A DNA stretch of 64,000 nucleotides, taken from positions 124,001 to 188,000 of the forward strand of contig JACMLJ010000052.1 of NCBI GenBank assembly GCA_014379625.1, given 5' to 3'. Origin of the DNA: Ferruginibacter sp. GTDB lineage: Bacteria; Bacteroidota; Bacteroidia; Chitinophagales; Chitinophagaceae. The notes beneath the pieces are model-generated. The model worked only from the letters and a program-made list of their open reading frames with translations. It had not been told where the DNA came from and searched no databases. Of this stretch, positions 28,501 through 37,015 are shown one piece after another. The number at the start of each line of letters is the position of its first letter. Position 1 is the stretch's first letter. The position numbers and the translations under genes were made by a program.

Positions 28501-28890
28501 AACGGTGTATCCCGCGGCAGATACCGGGAGTTCATAATTATTTAGTTCGTAAACAACGATGGTATAATAGCAACCCCGCTGGTCTAAAGATATGCAGGGC
28601 TCATCCGTGGATTTACTGAGGTTGTACTGGCTGGTTATGTTTACGGATGGATTAGCAAAAACATTGGTAGCAGTTCCCTGGAATATAGTTAAATTAATGG
28701 GATTAGTTAACTGGCCCGCTGATGGAAAACAACTCATATAAACAGTAAGGGTAATCCTGTAACGGAGGTTAGCCGGGTTGATTATCCCGGGCCCCAGGTA
28801 TTCGTAGGTAAAAAACCCACCTTTAATGTGCGCCGAAAATGCATTGAAGAGGACAATGGAAAAAAATATGGTGAATAAAAATTTCTTCAT
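25552..28890 (-). CDS. Large secreted PKD-repeat protein with T9SS type B sorting tail
   Basis: 1112 residues from the ATG at 28890 (MKKFLFTIFF). The signal peptide ends near FSAH. The body consists of PKD/Ig-like modules (TYTWDFGEPASG, GWRWDFGNP) and repeated segments of about 85 residues with the pattern DTxIC..L.A.G...Y.W.P...L....P.., ending in repeats with YLVSVSD-like strands. The C-terminal domain of about 90 residues (FYVPGAFSPNNDRNNDLIRP, then VYNRWGQLLF and GWDGT) is the gliding-motility-associated type B sorting domain, which sends proteins through the T9SS to the surface. The protein is probably an adhesin or surface fibre. Its export would depend on SprA, encoded about 3 kb away. 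Confidence 0.9.
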   Translation of the reverse strand: MKKFLFTIFFSIVLFNAFSAHIKGGFFTYEYLGPGIINPANLRYRITLTVYMSCFPSAGQLTNPINLTIFQGTATNVFANPSVNITSQYNLSKSTDEPCISLDQRGCYYTIVVYELNNYELPVSAAGYTVSYQRCCRIAGMENVLNSGSVGNTYSIKIPGTNSTVPNANRNTSPNFPVNDTAVVCGGSYFTYPISATDKDGDVLTYSLCSAYEGGSTAEAAPNPATSPPYSTLNYTSPFFATQPLGVGVTINSTTGLISGIAPIPKTFGGEFVVTVCVSEFRNGVFLGETRKELHIQVKDCTPVVAKLAPKGVTCDGFTVNFSNATTNPSGTTYTWDFGEPASGVNNSSALPDPVHVYSDTGIYIAKLTVSIGGLCTSSDSLIVRVYPGFFPDFNTIGPLCKGVPVSFADNTTTQYGVPTGWRWDFGNPIVTNDSSRSQNPGYTYSIPGTYNVQLIAGNTFGCVDTITKPVIIADNPVLTLISKDTSYCGADTLLLSAAGQGNFNWTPGPNIMNANTATPLVYPTVPTLYRVTLSQAGCISSDSVRVTPKNDLTNSITASATAICEDDTLTLTGNSNYSNNVSWSWGPATMVNDPAVKVTKAFPNTSVTFVLTTRLGRNCVATTTRNITVKPLALADAGPDQSICIGQTTARLSAGGGNTYQWLPVTGLSNPNISNPVASPASTTVYKVLVGVTGCIKTRIDSMQVLVRALPPITLTNDTLICSIDTLQLNAAGTGNFLWSPNVNISNLVITNPLVSPDLPTKYFTTLTDPFGCINRDSVFVDVKPFVTVSAGNDTTICRTDGIILNTTSDALSYNWTPATWLGSATDKRPLATPLDPVITYTVTGNIGKCQSIDQVTVRTVPYPVAHAGIDTIVCFGDSAPLNASGGSIYSWSPSIFLTATNIPNPVSIRPTTDTRYLVSVSDVLGCPKPVNASVWVRVYPIVNADAGPLDTSVVIGQPLLLNGNGGDNYLWSPSRWLNNPNIFNPLGFPEDNIVYKLSVSTAAGCRGTDSIRVKVFKVPPSFYVPGAFSPNNDRNNDLIRPILLGMRSLRFFRVYNRWGQLLFATSEKGKGWDGTFKGNPQDPGTYVWMTEGETYTGQVIKKQGTVVLLR

Positions 28891-29041
28891 AGCCTGTACA
28901 ATGAGCAAATATTAAACATAAATATAAATATAAATAAAAACAACATCAGCCGGTACAGGGTTTCTGTTAAATATGGATACCGCGATATTCTTTTCCTGTT
29001 ATATTTTTTTGGGAAAAAGTTAATTGTTTAATGGAAACGGG

Positions 29042-29833
29042 TTACTGTAAAAAATTAAATAGTATTTGATTCGACTTATCGGCCTCTTCCCACATACCCA
29101 TGTGGGCCGATTTGTTTAATATATGTACATGAGCTATTGCCGGAAGATAACATTGCTGCATGCTGCTTTCCAATGGAATGGCATTGTCGTGTTCGCCGAT
29201 GACAAACAGGATGGGTTTTGAAAAGGTTTTTAACACCGCTATTCTTTCGGGCCTGGCGATCATAGCCTGGTAGTATTGTATTAGCGCCGCGGAACTAAAG
29301 TTTTTCCCTTTTTCAAGCAGGTCGTTAATAATTTCCGGGTAAGCATCAGCATAGGCTTTGGTAAACAATCCGGGGATACTTGTTTTCAAAAAAGCATTGC
29401 TTCCATTTACATTAATAAAATCAATTGATTTCGCCCTTGCCTGTTTTTTTTCCTCATTATCGGCAAATGCGCTTGAATGAAACAAGCCAAATGAATCTAA
29501 GTATTGGGGGTATTTTTCTGCAAAGGCCAGGGTGATATACCCACCCATGCTGTGGCCGATAAGGGTTACCAGTCTACCTGCCTCTTCAGCATCGAGGATT
29601 AGTTTTATTATTTCAGCGTAGGTTTCAATATTTGCATTGGGGATCAGTTGGGAGTGGCCGCTGCCGGGTATATCGGGAATGATTATACGAAACCGATTTT
29701 TTAAAAATGCAACCTGGTTATCCCATATATTACTATCCTCGGCAAACCCATGCAATAATACAACCGTTTTACCTTCACCGGTCACCCTGTAGCTAACGGT
29801 TGATTTTTGATAAGAAATTGTTTTTGCTGTCAT
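29042..29833 (-). CDS. Alpha/beta-fold hydrolase
   Basis: 263 residues. The nucleophile elbow GHSMGG places Ser95, the oxyanion motif LLHGFAEDSNIWD is at about 27-39, and the late acid and base are in VIGEHDNAIP and KSAHMGMWEE. These complete the catalytic triad. The overall pattern is that of small cytoplasmic esterases or lactonases of the BioH/MhpC type. No signal peptide. The substrate is unknown. It starts about 80 bases downstream of the DUF4105 gene end on the same strand, so co-transcription is possible. Confidence 0.88.
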   Translation of the reverse strand: MTAKTISYQKSTVSYRVTGEGKTVVLLHGFAEDSNIWDNQVAFLKNRFRIIIPDIPGSGHSQLIPNANIETYAEIIKLILDAEEAGRLVTLIGHSMGGYITLAFAEKYPQYLDSFGLFHSSAFADNEEKKQARAKSIDFINVNGSNAFLKTSIPGLFTKAYADAYPEIINDLLEKGKNFSSAALIQYYQAMIARPERIAVLKTFSKPILFVIGEHDNAIPLESSMQQCYLPAIAHVHILNKSAHMGMWEEADKSNQILFNFLQ

Positions 29834-29920
29834 CGTTATTTGAATTATTTCAGTTACGCGAATTTAATACAAATATCAACATTGCAGGGTTGTGATGCAA
29901 CCGGCAAACCTTACTCTTTT

Positions 29921-31165
29921 TTAAAACCGGTGCGGCCTGAAATATTTGCCGGCACTTCTGTACACCAGTAATAATACAATAGGGATTAAGGCATTGTTCA
30001 TTTGCTGGGGTAAAAAGAACCAGCTTAGTAAAACGATTATTAAAGCAGCCGCATTGAAACCAAAATATGCATGGGCCCATTTCTTTTTGCTGTTTATAAA
30101 GAAAGCGCTAATGGCATTGAGAGGCCATGCCCACAATAAATTATAATTGCTTTTTGTCATAGAATGATCCGTGCCAATCCACATAAAAATTAACAGGATG
30201 CCCATTGCCCCAGTTAAAAAAAAGAAGATGCCATCAAAGCCCTGTAAAAATATTTTCGCCCAATTATTGGTGGAAAAACTGATCACTATAACCAGGAACA
30301 AAAGAAAAGAAGAAATCACTAAAGGCGTTAAAAACGAATCCCCGTATTTTTCCTGGTTAATGGGGTACAGGTTGGTAGTGGATATAACCAATTGATGATC
30401 CTGGTTGCTGCTATCTAAGGATTTCATTAAATTATCCGGCAGAAACTGTGACCCTGCTGTTGTCATCACCGCATCGGTAGGCGCACCCAATAAAAGATCT
30501 ATGCCCAGCTTGCTCCAGTATTTTCCGTTCTTGTCAAGGTACTGGTGTATCGCCTGCCGGAAACGTGTGCCCGGGGGCATTACGGGTTTAAACCCCGGAT
30601 GATTTTTTTTATACTTTACCAGCATATCCCTGGGCCGGGTGGTGCAATTATCAAAAAAGAAATCGTATTGATAATATTTATTCTGGTCTTTAATATTTTC
30701 ATACAGGGCCTGCATCAGGGCTATTTTTTCTTCCGCAGTAAGGTTGAGTACCTGCTCTGTAATGCCGCGATTTTCTGCCTGGTAGGCGTATTTAAAATCC
30801 TGGAAATTTTCAACTGATAAATAGTATAACAACTTACCCCGGATAAATTTGGTATAAAAGCCGGGGTCTTCAAAATTGAAAGTGCCATAATTAAAAACAT
30901 TATCTGTTACGCTGCTACTATCCGTTACCCTGATGGCAGTGTGGCCAAATGTGGAATACAATTCTTCGCCCGGGGTACAGGTTAGAAGGGATATCCTTAG
31001 GTGGGAGGAGTCTTGTGCAAATATGCTAATGTGCTGATGTGCTAATATGCTAATTATGAATAGCCGGAGTAATATTTTTTTGTATTTAAATGTTAATGTG
31101 AAAATGTGAAAAGGTGAAAATGTGAAAAGGTGAAACACAACGAATGGATGAATTTTTTTTTTCAT
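29921..31165 (-). CDS. DUF4105 family membrane protein, repeat-rich N terminus
   Basis: 414 residues from the ATG at 31165; a start 16 codons earlier is also open. After a long hydrophobic N terminus (signal peptide probably ending at SIFAQ, about residue 53), the DUF4105 domain shows LLTCTPGEELYSTFGHTAIRV and YYQYDFFFDNCTTRPRDML, the conserved His and Asn-Cys positions of the family. The C-terminal third has about four membrane segments. Members are found in Bacteroidota envelopes; a hydrolase-like role has been suggested but not shown. The first 50 residues are encoded by 8-base-period repeats (31021-31137), so the true start may lie further inside. Confidence 0.82.
   Translation of the reverse strand: MKKKIHPFVVFHLFTFSPFHIFTLTFKYKKILLRLFIISILAHQHISIFAQDSSHLRISLLTCTPGEELYSTFGHTAIRVTDSSSVTDNVFNYGTFNFEDPGFYTKFIRGKLLYYLSVENFQDFKYAYQAENRGITEQVLNLTAEEKIALMQALYENIKDQNKYYQYDFFFDNCTTRPRDMLVKYKKNHPGFKPVMPPGTRFRQAIHQYLDKNGKYWSKLGIDLLLGAPTDAVMTTAGSQFLPDNLMKSLDSSNQDHQLVISTTNLYPINQEKYGDSFLTPLVISSFLLFLVIVISFSTNNWAKIFLQGFDGIFFFLTGAMGILLIFMWIGTDHSMTKSNYNLLWAWPLNAISAFFINSKKKWAHAYFGFNAAALIIVLLSWFFLPQQMNNALIPIVLLLVYRSAGKYFRPHRF
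31021..31137. repeat. Two arrays of 8-base period within the signal-peptide region of the DUF4105 gene
   Basis: 31021-31055 holds four octamers of the form RTGCTRAT (ATGCTAAT, GTGCTGAT, GTGCTAAT, ATGCTAAT). 31098-31137 holds five octamers of GTGAAAAT/G. Both lie in the coding strand of the hydrophobic N terminus, which they spell out as His/Phe/Thr-rich text. Confidence 0.85.
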
Positions 31166-31355
31166 GTTATTGTTTTTACCACTAATCCACGAATTTACGT
31201 GAATGCTTTCCAAAAAGAGGGTACACTTTTTTTTGGAAGAAGGAGTTTGAATTAAACGCGTTCCTTAATGGTATGCGGCAGAAGTGAGTGACACAAGGAT
31301 GTTGCCATGAAAAATTTCAGCCCGGGCAAAAATCCGTTTAAAAAATCCTCATCAT

Positions 31356-32849
31356 TTACCGGCTATAATTTGGCGCTTCCTTAGTAATCGCGATATCATG
31401 CGCATGGCTCTCTTTCATGCCTGCATTGGTAATCTTTATAAACCTTGCGTTTTGAAGCGCCCTGATATTGCCGGCGCCACAGTAACCCATACCCGCTCTT
31501 AAGCCGCCGGTGAACTGATGCACCACTTCCTTTAACGGCCCTTTAAAAGCCACCCTTCCTTCGATGCCCTCGGGGACAAATTTTTTGATATCGGCTTCCA
31601 CATCCTGGAAATAACGGTCACTGCTGCCCTGCGCCATTGCACCCAGTGAACCCATACCCCGGTATTGTTTAAAACGACGGCCCTCGTAAATAATTGTTTC
31701 GCCGGGGCTCTCTTCCGTTCCGGCAAACATATTACCCATCATAACGCAACTGGCTCCCGCAGCAAGGGCTTTTACCATATCCCCTGTGTACCGGATACCG
31801 CCATCGCTGATGATACCAATATTTTTATTTTTTAATGCCGCGGCTGCTTCCATAACGGCCGTGATCTGCGGAACACCGGTGCCTGCTACTATCCTGGTGG
31901 TACAGATAGAACCCGGCCCGATCCCTACTTTAATAGCATCGGCGCCTGCATTGGCGAGCGCTATAGCTCCTTCGGCGGTACCCACATTTCCGGCAATTAC
32001 CTGCAATCCTTTGAATGTTTTTTTTATGTTTTTTAATGCATCCATCACACCTTTGGTATGGCCATGCGCACTATCGATGCATATAACATCCACACCTGCA
32101 TTATGCAATGCGGCAACCCTGTCGAGCGTATCAATTGTAATACCCACGCCGGCGCCCACCAGCAACCTGCCAAAGGAATCTTTAACGGCATGCGGGTGGG
32201 ATTTTAATTTTAAAATATCGCTGAAAGTAATGAGGCCAATCAAAATACCCGACTTACTGACTACCGGTAATTTTTCAATTTTATTTTTTTTGAAGATCAG
32301 CTCGGCCTTTTTCAGGTCGGTGCCTTCCGGAGCGGTGATGAGGTTGTCTTTCGTCATCACGGTGCTTAGTTTTTCTTTAAAGTTGGTTTCAAGACGGATA
32401 TCCCTGTTGGTTAAAATACCTACTAATTTATTAGCTTGATTAACTATAGGAATACCGCCAATCTTGTTTTCCCTCATCATGCGAATGGCTTCGCCAATAG
32501 TAGCATCAGGGCTAAGTGTGACAGGGTCTAATATCAAACCATTTTCACTGCGTTTAACTTTTCGCACCTGGTCGGCCTGGTGGTCGATACTCATGTTTTT
32601 ATGTAAAATACCCAGGCCACCTTCTCTTGCCAGCGCTATGGCCAGGGCCGCTTCTGTAACCGTATCCATTGCGGCGCTCAACATGGGTACGTGCAGGGTA
32701 ATTGTTTTTGTAAGTTTTGTACTGATATCCACTTCGCGCGGTAATACCTGTGAATATGCCGGCATGAGCAATACATCATCAAAAGTTAAGCCTTCACCGA
32801 AAAATTTATTTGATTTGCTTTTAGCAGGGAGGTTATTTATTGTTGCCAT
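31356..32849 (-). CDS. guaB: Inosine-5'-monophosphate dehydrogenase
   Basis: 497 residues from the ATG at 32849, chosen because [17 protein letters not shown] then sits at the usual distance; the open frame reaches 32894. It oxidises IMP to XMP with NAD, the committed step to GMP. The TIM barrel is interrupted by two CBS domains (about 95-215; [34 protein letters not shown]). The catalytic Cys is residue 316 in [11 protein letters not shown]. The flap and substrate regions ([17 protein letters not shown]) are present. A -7 box three bases before the start suggests a leaderless mRNA. Confidence 0.97.
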   Translation of the reverse strand: MATINNLPAKSKSNKFFGEGLTFDDVLLMPAYSQVLPREVDISTKLTKTITLHVPMLSAAMDTVTEAALAIALAREGGLGILHKNMSIDHQADQVRKVKRSENGLILDPVTLSPDATIGEAIRMMRENKIGGIPIVNQANKLVGILTNRDIRLETNFKEKLSTVMTKDNLITAPEGTDLKKAELIFKKNKIEKLPVVSKSGILIGLITFSDILKLKSHPHAVKDSFGRLLVGAGVGITIDTLDRVAALHNAGVDVICIDSAHGHTKGVMDALKNIKKTFKGLQVIAGNVGTAEGAIALANAGADAIKVGIGPGSICTTRIVAGTGVPQITAVMEAAAALKNKNIGIISDGGIRYTGDMVKALAAGASCVMMGNMFAGTEESPGETIIYEGRRFKQYRGMGSLGAMAQGSSDRYFQDVEADIKKFVPEGIEGRVAFKGPLKEVVHQFTGGLRAGMGYCGAGNIRALQNARFIKITNAGMKESHAHDIAITKEAPNYSR

Positions 32850-32852
32850 AGG

Positions 32853-32860
32853 CAAAGATA
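32853..32860 (-). promoter_or_regulatory. Bacteroidota -7 box of guaB
   Basis: TATCTTTG on the minus strand matches TAnnTTTG exactly and ends three bases before the guaB ATG. Transcription would begin at about the start codon. No good -33 element is visible at the usual spacing. Confidence 0.4.
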
Positions 32861-32922
32861 AATGAAAAAAAGCAAAGCCCCTTCTCCGGCGCATTTCAAA
32901 TTGTTCTTTCCTGTTTTGGCGC

Positions 32923-34026
32923 TCAGGGGCTGAGCATATATACTTTACCAGGCAAACTTACCACCAGACCCTGCATTTCGAGTGATAAGAGTGCAGCGGC
33001 CATTGCACTGCTGCTTAAGCCCGATTTGAAATAGAGTTGATCAATTTGAATACTATCCTGGTTTTGTAATATATCTGTTACAATTTTTTCATCCGCAGTT
33101 AATTCAACGAATAATTCTCTTTGCCTGGCAGCAAGGATTTTTTTGGTTTCATTCCAGTTCATCATTTCAAGCAGGTCGGCAGCGCCCGTAATTAAAGAGG
33201 CTTTATTGCTTTTGATTAAATAATTGCAACCTTCACTTTTTATATCACTTGTGCGGCCGGGGATCGCAAATACATCTTTATTGTAACTGTTGCCTAATTC
33301 TGCAGTAATGAGTGATCCGCCTTTCTTCCCGGTTTCGATTACAATTACCGCATCGCATATGCCGGCCACGATGCGGTTGCGTTTAGGAAAGTTTTGTTTG
33401 CCCGGGTTGGTATTGCTGATAAATTCGGTTAGCAATCCACCCTCACCCATCATTTGCTTTGCAAGGGTTTTATTTTGCTGGGGATAAATCCTGTCCAGTC
33501 CGTGTGCCAGCACGCCCACAGTAGGCAGGTTATTTTTAATGGCGGCTTTATGTGCAATAGTATCAATGCCAAAGGCTAATCCACTCACCACTACTATATT
33601 TGATTGTTTTAATTCTTCCAGAAATTTTTCACAGGTTGTTTTGCCGTAATCCGAATTATTCCGGGTACCCACCATTGAAATTACCCGGGAATTGTTAAGG
33701 TTCGCGCAGCCCCGGTAGTACAGCAATGCCGGGCTGTCATAACAATTTAATAACCGTTGCGGGTAGTTTTTATCGGTTAAAAAGAGTGGAGTGATCCTGA
33801 ATTGCTCGATGAATTTTATTTCACTTTCACAAACCGGGAAACCGTTAAATGCTTTGATACTGTTCGCTCTTACGGTACCAATGCCTTCCATGTTTTCGAG
33901 GTCCTTTTTTTTCGCCTTAAAGATCGATTGGGCATCGCCAAACCTGTTTACCAATGCTTTTGCATGTACATCGCCAATATTGGCCACAAGCGTAAGCGCT
34001 ATTTGGTATAACAGATCGTTTGTCAT
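32923..34026 (-). CDS. dprA: DNA-processing protein DprA (Smf)
   Basis: 367 residues from the ATG at 34026. DprA protects incoming single-stranded DNA and loads RecA during natural transformation; it is also kept by many bacteria not known to be competent. An N-terminal SAM/HhH-like region (NMEGIGTVRANSI) is followed by the Rossmann-type DprA core (about 80-290): VGTRNNSDYG, VVSGLAFGIDTIAH, GVLAHGLDRIYP, FPKRNRIVAG and the ELGNSYNKDVFAIPG stretch. A winged-helix domain at the C terminus (SIQIDQLYFKSGLSSSAMAAAL) completes the family plan. A -7 box lies 21 bases upstream. Confidence 0.95.
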   Translation of the reverse strand: MTNDLLYQIALTLVANIGDVHAKALVNRFGDAQSIFKAKKKDLENMEGIGTVRANSIKAFNGFPVCESEIKFIEQFRITPLFLTDKNYPQRLLNCYDSPALLYYRGCANLNNSRVISMVGTRNNSDYGKTTCEKFLEELKQSNIVVVSGLAFGIDTIAHKAAIKNNLPTVGVLAHGLDRIYPQQNKTLAKQMMGEGGLLTEFISNTNPGKQNFPKRNRIVAGICDAVIVIETGKKGGSLITAELGNSYNKDVFAIPGRTSDIKSEGCNYLIKSNKASLITGAADLLEMMNWNETKKILAARQRELFVELTADEKIVTDILQNQDSIQIDQLYFKSGLSSSAMAAALLSLEMQGLVVSLPGKVYMLSP

Positions 34027-34047
34027 CGGGTAGCTGGTACAGTTTAT

Positions 34048-34055
34048 CAAATATA
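34048..34055 (-). promoter_or_regulatory. Bacteroidota -7 box of dprA
   Basis: TATATTTG on the minus strand matches TAnnTTTG exactly, 21 bases before the dprA ATG. The -33 element is not obvious. Confidence 0.35.
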
Positions 34056-34190
34056 ATAAAAAAAGCCTTTGTGTTGAAGTGGGAACTTAACCTGGTGTAA
34101 AAACAAAACCCTGAAAAAATAGGAACGATTTTTTAAGGGTTTAAAGATATCTCTATCGCGGGGGGAGTGGGATGATTAGGCACCAGGACA

Positions 34191-34320
34191 GAAAAACTGC
34201 GAACAGGTTGTCACTTTTTTAATGTAGTATCGTGCCCCGGAATTGAGTCATTGTCAAATTTTCTCATTTTCACATTTGAAATTCAGTATCTTCCTTTAGT
34301 TTTAATTGCTCCGGTTAATT
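34191..34320. repeat. Dispersed intergenic repeat, copy A (copy B at 54045-54187)
   Basis: Both copies begin with AAAAACTGCRAACAGGTTRTCA and end with CACATTTGAAATTCA, a CTTCCTTTAGTTTTAAT stretch and CCGGTTAA. The middle differs: here the short TTCTCATTTTCAC text, in copy B an array of four 8-base units. The end of copy A touches the stop codon of the OmpA-family gene. Confidence 0.75.
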
Positions 34321-36251
34321 TAGTTACTGATCACGCTCAATTCCGTTCTTCTGTTCAATGCTTTACCCTGTTCCGTAGCATTGTCGGCTATTGGTTGGGC
34401 TGCCCCCATTCCTTTGGATTGTAAGCGTTCCCTGGCAATCTTCCTGCTGGCTAACAGGTAACTGATCACGGCCAGGGCCCTCCCGTTAGAAAGCAATGCG
34501 TTGTCGGCAGGCTTGCCTACATTATCGGTATACCCGCTGATCAGTATTTTCAGTTGGGGGTTTTCAGTCATTAACTGGATCACTTTATTCAATTCCACCA
34601 TTGATTCCGGTTTCAATGCAGTTTGTTTACTATCAAAGAAAATGTTTTTTAAAATAATCGCAGCGCCTGCTTCAATGGGCTGCAACGGAATATTTGCCGT
34701 AAAAAGGGAATCAATGGCAGGGCCATTTAAATTGTAATTTTCCGAAAAAAACAAATACCCCTTCCTGTTTACGTTAAAAGCATAGTCTTTTCCAACCGGC
34801 AGGGTAGTTAAATAATTACCGTCTTCATCCGTCTGTACCTTGCTGATCAACTGGCGGCTAATGATATCCGTTAGTTCTACAGAGGATGGCAGGCCGGCGC
34901 GGGTTTTGGCATCATACACCTGTCCTCTTACCCATAAGGTTTTGGGAGGTTGTATATCTTCCCTTAACTGGAAGCTATACAGATCGAGGCCGCCTTTACC
35001 ATCGCTTTTGTCGCTGGCGTAATAGGCTGTTTTACCGTCTGCAGCTACAACCAGCGACCCTTCCTCGTCAATGGTATTCACCGGGTAGCCCAGGTTTTCC
35101 GCTTCGCCCCAGGTACTGTCGTTTAATTTTTTTGAAAAAAAGAGATCTGTCATTCCGTAACCCTTGTGCCCGTTGCTGTTAAAAAACAGGGTTTGATTAT
35201 CCGCGTACATGAAGGAACAGCTTTCATCACCGCTGGTATTTACCTGTGAACCCAGGTTCTCCGGCCTGCCCCATTTTCCTTTACCGTTGCGGTGGGTTAC
35301 CCAAATATCTTTACCGCCATATCCACCCGGCTGGTCACTGCTAAAATAGATATCCCTTTTATCAGGTGAAAAAGAAGGGGAGGATTCCCAATAATCCGTA
35401 TTCACCATTGGTCCCAGGTTTTCTGCTTCGCTCCATCCCTGTTTTGTTTTGTACGAAATATAGAGATCGCAGCTACCCTGGCCTTCGGGGTAATTGCAGC
35501 CGGTAAAGATGATCCATTCCCCGTCCTGCGAAATATTTTGGGCGCCTTCATTTAGGTTGGTATTTACTTTGCCACCTAATGGTTGGGCCAAGTTCCATTT
35601 ACCATCTTTTAAATCGGTTTCATAAAAATCTTCATCACCCGAAACACGCCTGGTAAAGATTAGTTTTTTACCGTCAATGGTAAGCGATGGGTAATATTCC
35701 AATGCAATTGAGTTAACACTGTCGCCTAAATTTATGGGGGTGAATACGTAATTATTGTCAGGGTGTTTTTTTTCGTAGGCCAATGCAAATTCGTATACGC
35801 TTTTACGATAGTTGCCTGCACGAATGCTTTGTGAATTCAATTTATCGTATTGCAAAAAACGATTAACCGCATCCAGTGCTTTTTGAAACCTGCCCAGGCC
35901 AGCCAGCGATATAGAATAGGGGAGAAGGTAGGTGGTGGTATAAACAGGGTCGAGCTGAAAACTTTTTTCAAAATCGATCACCGAAGAATCGTATTTTTTA
36001 AGATTGGCATAGATACCGGCCCTTGATAAAAATGCATCCACATACCTTGGCTCCAGTTCAATCGCTTTATTAATTTTAGCAATCGCAGCCTCATATTTTT
36101 GTTCCTGCGCATCCTCGTAGGCCAGCGCATATATCTCATCCGCTTTTTTATTTACTTTCCCCGGATCATACCATTGGGCTGAGCAACAGGATGAAACAGC
36201 GAGCATAAATAAGCTTATGAAGGATCGGATCGTAAATGGGTATGGTTGCAT
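34320..36251 (-). CDS. PorE-like OmpA family protein (TPR, beta-propeller, CarboxypepD-reg, OmpA)
   Basis: 643 residues. The signal sequence has a lipobox-like VSSC (about 18-21), so it is probably an outer-membrane lipoprotein. Domain order: TPR helices (about 28-140; AIAKINKAIELEPRYVDAFL), a PD40/WD40-type propeller (about 165-410; repeats such as PSFSPDKRDIYFSSDQPGG), a carboxypeptidase-regulatory-like sandwich (about 425-500; GQVYDAKTRAGLPSSVEL), and a C-terminal OmpA peptidoglycan-binding domain (about 530-640; ISGYTDNVGKPADN, LSNGRALAV). This is the order described for PorE of the T9SS, though Bacteroidota have several such proteins, so the PorE role is an inference. An A/T-rich array overlaps its start codon. 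Confidence 0.85.
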   Translation of the reverse strand: MQPYPFTIRSFISLFMLAVSSCCSAQWYDPGKVNKKADEIYALAYEDAQEQKYEAAIAKINKAIELEPRYVDAFLSRAGIYANLKKYDSSVIDFEKSFQLDPVYTTTYLLPYSISLAGLGRFQKALDAVNRFLQYDKLNSQSIRAGNYRKSVYEFALAYEKKHPDNNYVFTPINLGDSVNSIALEYYPSLTIDGKKLIFTRRVSGDEDFYETDLKDGKWNLAQPLGGKVNTNLNEGAQNISQDGEWIIFTGCNYPEGQGSCDLYISYKTKQGWSEAENLGPMVNTDYWESSPSFSPDKRDIYFSSDQPGGYGGKDIWVTHRNGKGKWGRPENLGSQVNTSGDESCSFMYADNQTLFFNSNGHKGYGMTDLFFSKKLNDSTWGEAENLGYPVNTIDEEGSLVVAADGKTAYYASDKSDGKGGLDLYSFQLREDIQPPKTLWVRGQVYDAKTRAGLPSSVELTDIISRQLISKVQTDEDGNYLTTLPVGKDYAFNVNRKGYLFFSENYNLNGPAIDSLFTANIPLQPIEAGAAIILKNIFFDSKQTALKPESMVELNKVIQLMTENPQLKILISGYTDNVGKPADNALLSNGRALAVISYLLASRKIARERLQSKGMGAAQPIADNATEQGKALNRRTELSVISN

Positions 36252-36335
36252 AATGAGTTATGAGTAATTAGTAAAAACAGATGAGCAATTCATCCAGTAT
36301 CCAGTATCCAATATCCAGTATCTTGTACCCAGTAT
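36250..36335. repeat. Heptamer arrays upstream of and overlapping the OmpA-family start
   Basis: 36294-36335 is six units of CCAGTAT (42 bases, period 7, about two variant units). Next to it, 36250-36270 reads on the minus strand as TTACTCA/TAACTCA units, and the OmpA ATG at 36251 falls in the last unit. It lies between queE and the OmpA-family gene. Confidence 0.8.
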
Positions 36336-36364
36336 CCGAAAAAACCATCACCCCAACCAATTTA

Positions 36365-37012
36365 CTAAGGCACGTTGATATACTTATGTATCTGCAAAGA
36401 CAGTTCCCATTGCGGATGTTGTTTGATGTATTCAATGATCACAGGTGTAACAATGGCAGCTTTATCCCATTCCGGCTGTAAAAATAATTTGCATTTAGGC
36501 GAAACCATTGCTGCATATTGCTCTGCCCACTTAAAATCCGACTGGTTAAATATCACTACTTTCAATTCATCTGCAAGTGGTACAAGTTCGGGGAGCGGCG
36601 CTTTAAATTTTTTGGGAGAGAGGCATATCCAATCCCAGCTACCGCTTAAAGGATGTGCGCCGGAGGTTTCGATATTGGTCTCAAATCCCGCTGTTTTTAA
36701 TGCGGCCGTAAGCGCCGTAAGATCATGCATCAATGGTTCGCCCCCCGTAATTACCACCAGGCCACCACGAAAACCTTTATGTAAAGGAGCTGAATTTTCA
36801 ATCACCAGAGATACTATTTCTGCAACAGATTTTTTAGGATGGGCACCTGCATCCCAGCTATCTTTCACATCACACCATACACAACCTACATCACAGCCAC
36901 CCAGGCGGATAAAATAGGCTGCCCGTCCCTGGTGAAAACCTTCTCCCTGCAATGTGTAAAAATGTTCCATTACAGGGAGCGATGGGGGCGTGAATGATTT
37001 TGTTTGGTTCAT
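36365..37012 (-). CDS. queE: 7-carboxy-7-deazaguanine synthase (QueE-type radical SAM)
   Basis: 215 residues. It converts carboxytetrahydropterin to 7-carboxy-7-deazaguanine, a step in making queuosine and related 7-deazaguanines. The radical SAM cluster cysteines are C40, C44 and C47 (GGCDVGCVWCD, the CxxxCxxC form). FYTLQGEGFHQG before them and VVITGGEPLMHDL after them are QueE hallmarks. ETSGAHPL and SPKKF are also typical. The other queuosine genes (queC, queD) are not in the window. Co-transcription with the upstream folD is not supported: folD lies on its upstream side behind a heptamer array and the pair is only loosely spaced. Confidence 0.9.
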   Translation of the reverse strand: MNQTKSFTPPSLPVMEHFYTLQGEGFHQGRAAYFIRLGGCDVGCVWCDVKDSWDAGAHPKKSVAEIVSLVIENSAPLHKGFRGGLVVITGGEPLMHDLTALTAALKTAGFETNIETSGAHPLSGSWDWICLSPKKFKAPLPELVPLADELKVVIFNQSDFKWAEQYAAMVSPKCKLFLQPEWDKAAIVTPVIIEYIKQHPQWELSLQIHKYINVP

Positions 37013-37015
37013 CGT

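Noticed and set aside
31165..31213. Upstream start for the DUF4105 gene
   Set aside because: The extra 16 residues are polar and precede a basic MKKK start; the inner ATG is more plausible, though the repeats keep this open.
31786..32439. A 217-residue open frame antisense to guaB
   Set aside because: guaB is a certain gene; the antisense frame has no domain and results from codon bias.
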